NCBI GenBank assembly: GCA_022710245.1
Contig: JAKLHH010000077.1
Coordinates: 1-13,153 of the forward strand
DNA: 13,153 bases
Origin: Myxococcota bacterium
GTDB taxonomy: Bacteria > Myxococcota > Polyangia > GCA-2747355 > JAKLHH01
Reading direction: 5' to 3'
Part shown: piece after piece, positions 4,650-11,900 of the stretch
How positions within the stretch are numbered: position 1 is the first letter of the stretch
Layout of the letters: each line of letters begins with the position of its first letter
Position numbers and translations under genes: made by a program
The notes under the pieces: generated by a model
Told to the model about the DNA's origin: nothing
Database searches by the model: none
Seen by the model: the letters and a program-made list of their open reading frames with translations, nothing else

Positions 4650-7374
4650 CGGCCCCCGGCGAGAGCTCCTCCGGCTTGACGATCGCGGTCACTCGCTTGC
4701 CGTCGTCCAGGTAGCGGCGGGCGACGCGCTGCAGATCCGCCGCGGTCACGCCCATCACGCCGTCGACATACTGGGTGTACGCGCGGTAGCCGAGCCCGTA
4801 GCACTCGTTGAACGCGAGCAACGAGGCGAGCGTCGAGCGGCGCTGCAGCGAGATCTCGTAGCTGCCCACCAGGTAGCGCTGGACCCGCTTCAGCTCGCTG
4901 GCCGGGATGGGCCTGTCGCGGATCGTTCGCACCTGCTCCTCGATCCCCTGCAGCGCGGCCGTGATCTTCTCCGGGCTGGTCGCCATGTAGATGGCGAAGT
5001 AGCCCGGCTCCAGCCCCTCCTGCGAGTAGGCGCCGACCTGGTAGGCGAGCCCGCGCCGATCACGGAGCTCGAGGAAGAGGCGGCCGCCCTGGCCGGAGAG
5101 CACCGAGGCCAGCACCTCGAGGGCGAAGCGATCCTTGCTGAAGACGTCGGCGCCCGGGTAGCCGAGCACGAGGTGGGCCTGCTGCTTGGGCAGGAGCAGC
5201 AGCGCGTTCTCCGGTCGCGCGCGCACGGGCTCCCGCTCGACCTGCACCTCGCGCTGCGGCTGCTTGCGCACGCCGCCGAAGAGCAGCTTGAACTTCGCCT
5301 TCACGCGCTCCACGTCCACGTCGCCGACCACGGCTAGCACCATCTGGCTCGGCCGGAAGTGCCGCCCGTAGTACTGCGTGAGCTTCTCGCGGCTCAGCGC
5401 CGAGACCGACTCCAGGGTGCCGAGCGGGTCGAGGCGATAGGGGTGCTTCTGGTAGAGCGTGCGGTTGAAGAGCTGCAGCGCCACCGCGCTCAGGTTGTCC
5501 TGCTGGGCGCGGATGTCCTCCAGCACCTGCCGCCGCTCGCGCTCCACCTCGTTCGGCTTGAAGGCCGGCGCGAGCAGGCAGTCGGCGAGGATCTCCAGCC
5601 CCTGCTCCCAGTGGCGGGCCAGCAGCTCGGCGCGGATGCCGAAGCTGTTGAGCCCCGAGAAGCCGGCGATGGTGCCGGCCATCGCCTCGATCGCCTCGTT
5701 GATCTGGTCGGCGGAGCGGGTGGCCGTGCCACGGGTGAGGAGCGAGGCGAGCAGGTTGTTGATGCCGTTGTTGTCCGGCGTCTCGTAGCGCAGGCCCGCG
5801 CTCCACACGGCGCGCATGGAGACGAGCGGCACCGACTCGTCGCGCAGCACCAGCAGGCGGGCCCCGTTCCCGAGGGTGACCTTGACCACGCGGTCGCCCT
5901 TCCCGTCCACGATCGGCGGCGGCGCCTGCTGCGCGTCGCCGCGGGCGCGCTCGACCGCGGAGAGGAGCGTCTGCTCGAGGGCGCGATCGTCCTCCTTCGT
6001 CGACGGCGTCAGCACCGCCAGCGAGAGGTTCTCCGCGCGCAGGTAGCGGGCGGAGACCGCGCGCACCTGGTCGAGGGTGGCGTCCGCGGCGCGGCGGTTG
6101 TACTCCTGCTCGAAGTCCACGGTGCCAGCCACGGAGAGGAAGAAGCCGAGCTTGCGCGCCTGGCCCTGCACTGTCTCCTTCTGGTAGACCGCGTCGCTCT
6201 CGATGATGGTCTTCGCGCGGCGGAGCTCCTCGGGCTGGAGCGGGGTGGCGCCCAGCTGGAAGACCTCGGAGGCGATGGCCTCGGCCGCCTCGGCGAGCTT
6301 GCCGGGCTGGCAGGTCGCGCCGACGATGAGGATGCCCGGCTCGATGGGCGTGTACGAGTAGGCGTAGACATCGGTGACGAGCTGCTGCTCGTGCTTGACC
6401 CGGCGGATCAGACGCGAGGCGTCGCCCTGCCCGAGGATGATCGCGGCGAGGTCGAGGACGGGCGTGTTCGGGTCGACCAGCGCCGGGATGTGGAAGGCCA
6501 TCGAGAGGTAGGCCTCCTGCGTGTCGCGGCGGTGCAGGCTCACGCGCGGGCGCTGCTGGGCGGGCTCGCGCTCGCGGGTGCGGCGGGTGGCGGGCCTGGC
6601 CGCGGCGCCCGGGAAGAGGCGGCGCACGCGACCGAGGAGCTCCGCCGAGGAGAAGTCGCCCACCGCGACCACGGTCATGTTCGACGGCTGGTACCACTGG
6701 CGGTGGAAGGACTCGAGGCGAGAGCGCTCGAGGCCGCGCACGCTTGACTCGCGGCCGATCACCGGGCGGCCGTAGGGGTGGCGGCGGAAGGCGGTGCCGA
6801 AGAGCTCGCGGGCGACCACCTTGCTCGGGGAGTCCTCGCCCTGCTTGATCTCCTCGAGGATCACCTGGAGCTCGCGCTGCAGGTCCCCTGCGTCGAAGCG
6901 CGCGTTCTGCACCGCGTCCGCCAGGATGTCCATGCCCTTGGGCAGGAAGCGGCTCGGCAGCACCACGTGGAAGACGGTCTGGTCGAAGGAGGTCCAGGCG
7001 TTGATCTGACCGCCGCTCCCCTCGATCTCCTTGGCGATCTGTCCCTCGGAGCGCCTCGCCGTGCCCTTGAACACCATGTGCTCGAGGACGTGGGAGAGCC
7101 CGGAGGCGTCGGCCGGGTCGTCGGCGCTGCCGACGTCCACCCAGACCTGGAGCGCGACCACCGGCGCGGCGTGGTTCTCCTGCAGGAGCACACGGAGCCC
7201 GTTCTCGAGCACATGCAGCACTGGCCTCATCCTCCTTTGCTGGAGATCATTCGAGGCTGGAGGGAGGCGGCAGGCCGCCAGCAGGGCCAGCGCCGCCACG
7301 AACGCCGGCACGCGCCGCAGGACCGCGCGACGGACGTCGACGTGAGAGGGCGCGGGCGCGCCATGCGGATCCAA
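4546..7374 (-). CDS. M16-family zinc metalloprotease (pitrilysin/insulinase type), two-domain lipoprotein
   Basis: The protein has 942 residues. The TTG start at 7374 is supported by GGAGG 7 nt upstream. Arg-rich residues 15-21 precede a hydrophobic core and LLAAC, so Cys35 is a likely lipidation site. The N-terminal M16 domain (about 50-470) carries the inverted zinc motif HVLEH (H95, E98, H99) with E168 and E175 at +69 and +76 after H99, the spacing expected for the third zinc ligand and its partner. The second M16 domain (about 495-895) has NNLLA at 539-543 where HxxEH would be, so it is catalytically dead but keeps the glycine loop and RGLAY region (760-778). This active-plus-inactive pair in one chain is typical of bacterial M16 proteins, which degrade peptides held in a clamshell. 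Residues 915-942 are a Pro then Lys/Arg-rich tail. It is probably periplasmic or envelope-facing. Confidence 0.95.
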   Translation of the reverse strand: MDPHGAPAPSHVDVRRAVLRRVPAFVAALALLAACRLPPASNDLQQRRMRPVLHVLENGLRVLLQENHAAPVVALQVWVDVGSADDPADASGLSHVLEHMVFKGTARRSEGQIAKEIEGSGGQINAWTSFDQTVFHVVLPSRFLPKGMDILADAVQNARFDAGDLQRELQVILEEIKQGEDSPSKVVARELFGTAFRRHPYGRPVIGRESSVRGLERSRLESFHRQWYQPSNMTVVAVGDFSSAELLGRVRRLFPGAAARPATRRTREREPAQQRPRVSLHRRDTQEAYLSMAFHIPALVDPNTPVLDLAAIILGQGDASRLIRRVKHEQQLVTDVYAYSYTPIEPGILIVGATCQPGKLAEAAEAIASEVFQLGATPLQPEELRRAKTIIESDAVYQKETVQGQARKLGFFLSVAGTVDFEQEYNRRAADATLDQVRAVSARYLRAENLSLAVLTPSTKEDDRALEQTLLSAVERARGDAQQAPPPIVDGKGDRVVKVTLGNGARLLVLRDESVPLVSMRAVWSAGLRYETPDNNGINNLLASLLTRGTATRSADQINEAIEAMAGTIAGFSGLNSFGIRAELLARHWEQGLEILADCLLAPAFKPNEVERERRQVLEDIRAQQDNLSAVALQLFNRTLYQKHPYRLDPLGTLESVSALSREKLTQYYGRHFRPSQMVLAVVGDVDVERVKAKFKLLFGGVRKQPQREVQVEREPVRARPENALLLLPKQQAHLVLGYPGADVFSKDRFALEVLASVLSGQGGRLFLELRDRRGLAYQVGAYSQEGLEPGYFAIYMATSPEKITAALQGIEEQVRTIRDRPIPASELKRVQRYLVGSYEISLQRRSTLASLLAFNECYGLGYRAYTQYVDGVMGVTAADLQRVARRYLDDGKRVTAIVKPEELSPGAAKRLGEAKQAGVATGAPAPPPPRPARKRAKARAR

Positions 7375-7421
7375 GAGGTTGCCTCCGCCCGCGAGGGTGC
7401 CACACGTCTTCGGGGGAGGTC

Positions 7422-7455
7422 AATTTAGGGCACGAAGAATCGGGCACGAAGGATC
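7422..7455 (-). promoter_or_regulatory. Possible M16 gene promoter region with tandem 14-bp direct repeat
   Basis: GGGCACGAAGAATC (7428-7441) is followed at once by GGGCACGAAGGATC (7442-7455). On the minus strand this lies just before TAAATT (7427-7422), a fair -10 hexamer about 50 bp upstream of the M16 start codon; the -35 at the right distance is poor. Tandem repeats at this position suit a regulator-binding site. The rest of the 181-bp spacer shows nothing clear. Confidence 0.3.
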
Positions 7456-7555
7456 GGGCGCAGCCACGTCATCGCGGTCGCGCAGAGGGGGACCGGGGCC
7501 CGAGAGAGGACCAGGGAGGGCCAGCCAGGGAGAGCAAGGGCGGGAGCGAGGAGGG

Positions 7556-7990
7556 CTAGATGCGCTCGAGTGCCGCGAGCTGGTCGCGGATGGCGAGGAT
7601 CTGCTCGTACTGACGCATGACCACGTCTCGCGCCGCGCGGGGCAGGTCCACTCGCAGCGCCGTCTCGTAGTGCGAGACGGTGATGCGCTCGCTGCGACGG
7701 AGCTCCTCCAGGAGCGGGCTCGGCCGGCCGCCGTTGAGCAGGCTGGCGAAGGCCATCCAGTCGGTCTGCAGCTCGCCGACGAACGAGATCGAGTCCTCAG
7801 GCTCGCCGCCGAAGCGTCGGACCTCGTCCTGCAGCTCGCGGGCGAACTCCGCGCGCTGGCGCTGCCAGGACTGGAACATCTCGCGGACCTGGGGATCTTT
7901 CACCCGCTCCGCAGCCACCCGGTAGCCGTCCTCCCCGTTCTTGCACGACTCGATCAAGCTGTTCAGCGTGTTGACGATTCTGTCTCTCAT
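7556..7990 (-). CDS. PA2169/DUF2383-like four-helix-bundle protein
   Basis: The protein has 144 residues from ATG 7990, with AAGGAAGG about 8 nt upstream; the frame is open further upstream but has no signal for an earlier start. It is all-helical: VNTLNSLIESCKNGEDGYRVAAE, VREMFQSWQRQRAEFARELQDEVRRFGG, a middle helix with DWMAF, and SERITVSHYETALR leading to a last helix ending DQLAAL. The NGE-GY-AAE start, RAEFA-EL and the GG-PE turn match the PA2169/DUF2383 family, which has a ferritin-like bundle and no established biochemical role; a stress link is often suggested. It lacks a signal peptide, so it is cytoplasmic. A sigma-54-like promoter lies about 75-90 bp upstream of the start. It is between sodC and the M16 gene on the same strand. 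Confidence 0.88.
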   Translation of the reverse strand: MRDRIVNTLNSLIESCKNGEDGYRVAAERVKDPQVREMFQSWQRQRAEFARELQDEVRRFGGEPEDSISFVGELQTDWMAFASLLNGGRPSPLLEELRRSERITVSHYETALRVDLPRAARDVVMRQYEQILAIRDQLAALERI

Positions 7991-8062
7991 GGTTGCACCC
8001 TTCCTTCTCGCCGCATCGTCGCGAGCACCGCCCACGACCGCGCACGAGGTAGCGAGTGCAGA

Positions 8063-8079
8063 GGCAAGGGTCGTTCCAA
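8063..8079 (-). promoter_or_regulatory. Sigma-54-type (-24/-12) promoter for the PA2169-like gene
   Basis: The minus strand reads TTGGAACGACCCTTGCC. Against the sigma-54 consensus YTGGCACGRNNNTTGCW it differs only at the C after GG and at the last base, and GG and GC are exactly 10 nt apart. Transcription would start near 8052, giving a leader of about 60 nt before ATG 7990. An enhancer-binding activator would be required; no clear site for one was identified. Confidence 0.55.
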
Positions 8080-8099
8080 GGGTGAGGCGAGAGCCGAGG

Positions 8100-8146
8100 G
8101 ATCTGCCCTGCTCGCGGCCTGCAGGCTCCGCGATGAAGGGCAGATC
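8100..8146 (-). terminator. Long hairpin directly downstream of sodC
   Basis: GATCTGCCCT (8100-8109) pairs perfectly with AGGGCAGATC (8137-8146), and inside it TCGCGG (8112-8117) pairs with CCGCGA (8128-8133), closing a 10-nt loop that itself contains CCTGCAGG. It begins 9 bases after the sodC stop codon. There is no T-run, so it may be a rho-independent terminator of reduced form or an mRNA-protecting stem; it separates sodC from the PA2169-like gene and its own promoter. Confidence 0.6.
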
Positions 8147-8154
8147 GCTGGTGC

Positions 8155-8730
8155 TCACGGCTTCGGCCGGATGACACCGCACCCGATGCGCGAGCCGGAC
8201 GCGCCCGTGGGCTGCGTCTTCAGGTCGTCTGGCTTCTCGTGCACGACCACCGCGCGGCCGAGGACGGAGGTCGTGCCCGGCCCGAGGGTGATGGCGCGCG
8301 TGTGCAGGTTCGAGCTCGCCTTGCCGTCGGCCCTGGCCTGCAGGTTGCCGAGGTCACCGGCGTGGCTCTCCCCGCCGGGCGCGCCGTGCCTGGCGCCGGC
8401 CGGGTTGAAATGCGAGCCAGCGCTCTCGAAGCCCGGTGGGCGACAGGCGTCGCCCTGGTGGATGTGGAAGCCATGGGCGCCGGGCGGGAGCCCCTCGAGC
8501 GCGGTGGTCACCGTCACCTCGCTCCCTTGCTCGACGAAGGTCACCGTGCCGCGCACCCGGCTACCGGGCGCGCCCCGCACCTCGGCCACCGCGCGCCGGA
8601 CCTCGGCGCCGGTCGCAGCGCTTCCGGCGGCCGCCACCGTGCCCTGCCGCCCCGGGTTCATGCGGGCCGGCTGCTCCTTGCACCCGCACGCCAGCCCCAC
8701 CAGCACCACCACACCCATCCAGCGCCTCAT
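8155..8730 (-). CDS. sodC: Cu/Zn superoxide dismutase, exported lipoprotein
   Basis: The protein has 191 residues from ATG 8730, with GGAGG 5 nt upstream. It converts superoxide to peroxide and oxygen outside the cytoplasm. A short signal (MRRW, then a hydrophobic run) ends LACGC, so Cys15 or Cys17 is probably lipidated. The metal ligands are all present: H89 and H91 (GFHIH), H107 (SHFNP), H115 (RHG), H123 and D126 (ESHAGD), and H164 (VVHEKPDD). Cys96 and Cys184 fit the structural disulfide, and the family ending GASGSRIGCGVI is intact. Residues 20-55 form a low-complexity linker. A hairpin closes the gene downstream, and the TPR gene diverges from it across a 236-bp spacer. Confidence 0.97.
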   Translation of the reverse strand: MRRWMGVVVLVGLACGCKEQPARMNPGRQGTVAAAGSAATGAEVRRAVAEVRGAPGSRVRGTVTFVEQGSEVTVTTALEGLPPGAHGFHIHQGDACRPPGFESAGSHFNPAGARHGAPGGESHAGDLGNLQARADGKASSNLHTRAITLGPGTTSVLGRAVVVHEKPDDLKTQPTGASGSRIGCGVIRPKP

Positions 8731-8831
8731 CGCCACCTCCTCCTCGCCACCGCGCCGCGCGCGACCAGGTTGGTACCTCCAGCTGCGTCCACCGTCTCGA
8801 TGCATGCAGTCTGGAGCCGCTCCGGGGGCGC

Positions 8832-8860
8832 TGCAACCTGCCCCTCGGGCGGCAGTTGCA
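8832..8860. promoter_or_regulatory. Inverted repeat in the sodC/TPR divergent spacer
   Basis: TGCAACCTGCC (8832-8842) and GGCAGTTGCA (8851-8860) pair over 10 bp with one bulged C around the 8-nt loop CCTCGGGC. It lies about 100 bp from each of the two divergent starts, which suits a shared operator better than a terminator, as neither side has a T-run. Confidence 0.4.
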
Positions 8861-8918
8861 TCCACGGAAATCCACGTGTTAGGTTGGTTGCGCCCCCGTT
8901 GTATGGGATGTTTTGCGA

Positions 8919-8940
8919 GCGCGTCGACCCGTAGACGCGC
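8919..8940. promoter_or_regulatory. Inverted repeat upstream of the TPR gene
   Basis: GCGCGTC (8919-8925) and GACGCGC (8934-8940) are perfect arms around GACCCGTA, ending 26 bp before the GTG start. Just upstream, TTAGGT (8879-8884) and TATGGG (8902-8907) are 17 bp apart, a weak sigma-70-like pair, so the repeat could be an operator in the leader. This is suggestive only. Confidence 0.3.
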
Positions 8941-8966
8941 GGCCGCGCCGAAGGCGCAGGTGAGCG

Positions 8967-11900
8967 GTGACCCGAGGCATCGAGGAACACGCAGAGGCCT
9001 TTCGCCGCGACCCGACCGACGCCGACGCCTTCGCGGCGCTGCGCCGTGCCTACCAGAGCGAGTCCAGGACCGAGGAGCTGGCCGCCCTCTACGAACGGCG
9101 CGCCGCGCACCTGCACGACACCGCCAAGGCCGCCGACCTCCTCTGGCAAGCGGCCGAGCTCCACCTCTCGCGCGGGGACGCCGAGGCCGAGCTGCGGGTG
9201 CTGCGGAAGACGGTGCAGGCGGCGCGCAGCCACGAGCGGGCGGCCGCGCGCCTGAAGACGGTCTGCCAGGAGCGCGGCCTCTGGGTCGAGGTGGTGCGCC
9301 TCCTCGAGGACGAGGCCGAGGTCGCGCGGGCGGCCGGCGACTCGAAGCGCGTGGCGCGCCTCGAGCACGAGACCGGGACCATCTGGGAGAAGCAGTTCCA
9401 GCGCCTCGACCGCGCCATCCAGCACTACCAGCGCGCCTTCAAGGGCGACCCCGGGCACGTGGAGTCCATCGAGGCCGGGCGCCGCATCTACACCGCCGTC
9501 GGCCACTGGAAGACCGTGGCCTCGCTCTACAGCGTGGAGCTCACCACCTGCTCCGACGGCAAGCGCCGCGTCGATCTGCTGCTCCAGCTCGGCAAGCTGC
9601 AGGCCGACAAGCTCGGCGACCTGGAGGCCGCGGCCCGCTCGCTGAACGAGGCCTCGCAGCTCCGGCAGGGCGACGACGGAATCCTGGAGACCCTCGGCGA
9701 GCTCTACGCCTCGCCCGAGTGGCCCTCGCCGGGTGGGCTGGAGAAGGCGGCCGGCATCTTCCTGCAGATCGCGCAGCGACGGCAGGGGCGCGGCGACCGC
9801 GACGGCGCCATCGCCTACCTGCGCCGCGCGCTCGGCGCCGATCCTGACAGCGAGGCGGCCTTCACGCGCCTCGAGCGCGCCTACGAGGAGACCGGGCGCT
9901 GGGAGGACACCGACAGCCTCTACCGGCAGCGCCTGGCGGCGATCAGCGGCCCTGAGAGCGTGAACCTGCTGCGGCGGCGCGCGGAGCTCCTCGACCGCCG
10001 GCTCGGCGACCGCAAGGGCGCCCGCGAGTGCTACGAGGCGCTCCTCGAGCACGAGGCCCTTGGCGGGCCCGCCTCGACGCGGCTCCTCGAGCTCTACCGC
10101 GCGGACACCGACTGGGAGAAGGTCGCCGCGCTGACCCGGCGCATCCTCGACGCGACCCCGGACCGCGCCAGCCGGCAGCGCCTGCTGCTCGAGCTCGCCT
10201 TCATCCAGCGCGATCACCTGAACGACCCAGAGGCCACCGCGCACATCCTGCACGACGTCCTGCAGGAGGAGCCCGGCCACCGCAAGGCGCTCGCCGCCTA
10301 CGAGGACTACTTCCGCCAGAAGGGCGACCACCGCAACCTCGCCGAGCTGCTCCGCTTCGCCGCGCAGACCGGGCGCGAGTCGGGCGCACCTCCGATGGAG
10401 GTCTGCGCGCGCCTCGAGGAGCTCGCCGACGTCTCCGAGCGGCGGCTCGGCGACCTGATGGGAGCGGTCGAGGCGTGGCAGCAGATCTCGGAGCTCCACC
10501 CCGACGTGCAGCGCTCGAAGGACGCGCTCGCGCGGCTGGCGGCGAAGATCCGCATGTGGCAGGGGATGGTGCAGGTGCTCGAGCGCGAGCTCAACGCAGC
10601 GGTGAGCCCCAACCAGCGCCTGCAGGTGCTGCGCCGCGCGGCGCAGCTCTACTTCGAGAAGAAGGCCGACCCGCTCCGCGCCATCGAGATCCTGCGCGAG
10701 ATCCTGAACCACGCGCCGCAGGACGAGAGCGCGCTGCGCATGCTGGTGGAGCTCTACGAGCGCGAGTCGGACTCGAGCGGGCTCGCCTGGGCCCTCGAGC
10801 GCCAGCTCGGCGGCATCCTCACCAAGCAAGAGCGGATCGGCGCGCTGCGCCGGCTCGGCGACCTCTTCGCCGACAAGCTGGACCGACCGCGGGACGCGCT
10901 GATCGCCTTCAACGCGCTGCTCGAGCTGACGCCCACCGACTCGCGGGTGCAGGACCGTGTGCAGGCGCTGCTGGAGAAGACCGAGGACCTCGAGCAGCTG
11001 ACGCGCGTCCTCGAGTACCGGGCGCAGGTCTCGCGCAGCCTCGGCGACCGCATCGAGGCGCTGAAGGCGCTCGCGCACCTGATGGACGACCGCCTGGAGA
11101 ACCCGGGCCGGGCCGCCGCGTACTGGGAGGAGGTGCGGACCCTCGACGCCGCCGACCAGGAGGCGCTGGAGGCGCTCGCGCGCATCTATGACCGCACCGG
11201 CCGCTCGAACGAGCTCCTCGAGGTGCTGCGGCGCCGGCTGGAGCTCGCCCGCGACGCGGCGCCCGCGGCGCGGGCGGCGATCCTGCGCCAGCTCGCGGTC
11301 GTCGCCGAGCAGCGGCTGAACCTCCCCGAGGAGGCCGCGCGCGCCTACGAGCAGCTCGCCGCGCTGCTGCCCGCCGACCGCGAGGCGCTGGACGCGCTGG
11401 GGCGACTCTACGCCCGGCTCGAGCGGCACGCCGAGCTGGTCCGCGTCCTCGGGCGCCAGATCGAGCTCGCGGACGACCCCGAGCAGAGCGTCGCGCTCGC
11501 CTTCAAGCAGGGCGACCTGCTCGAGGAGAAGCTGCGCGACACCGAGGGCGCCGCGCTGATCTTCGAGCACATCATCGCCGACTACTCGCCGGGCGACCTC
11601 GACGCGCACCGCCGCCTGAAGGACCTCCACCTGCGCCGCGGCGACGTGCGCCGCGCCTGCGAGATCGCCGAGCGCGAGCTCTTCCTCACCGAGGACGCCG
11701 AGGACAGGCTCGCGCTGGCGCTGGAGGTCGCGGAGCTCTGGCGCGAGAAGGTGAAGGACGACCAGCGCGCCACCGCGGCCTACGAGCGAGTCCTCGACCT
11801 CGACAGCGACAACGCGGACGCGCTGGCGGCGCTGCGGCGCCTCTACCACCGCATCGGCGCGCACGCGAAGCTGGTCAAGCTCGCGGCCGCGCTCTTCGCC

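Noticed and set aside
5060..6747. Large open frames within the M16 gene on both strands
   Set aside because: These are shadows of the protease gene, which has intact motifs in its own frame; the shadow frames show only low-complexity Arg/Ala/Pro translations.
7991..8182. 64-residue upstream extension of the PA2169-like protein
   Set aside because: It would cross the sodC terminator hairpin and the sigma-54-like promoter, and the ATG at 7990 has its own ribosome site and matches the family's usual start.
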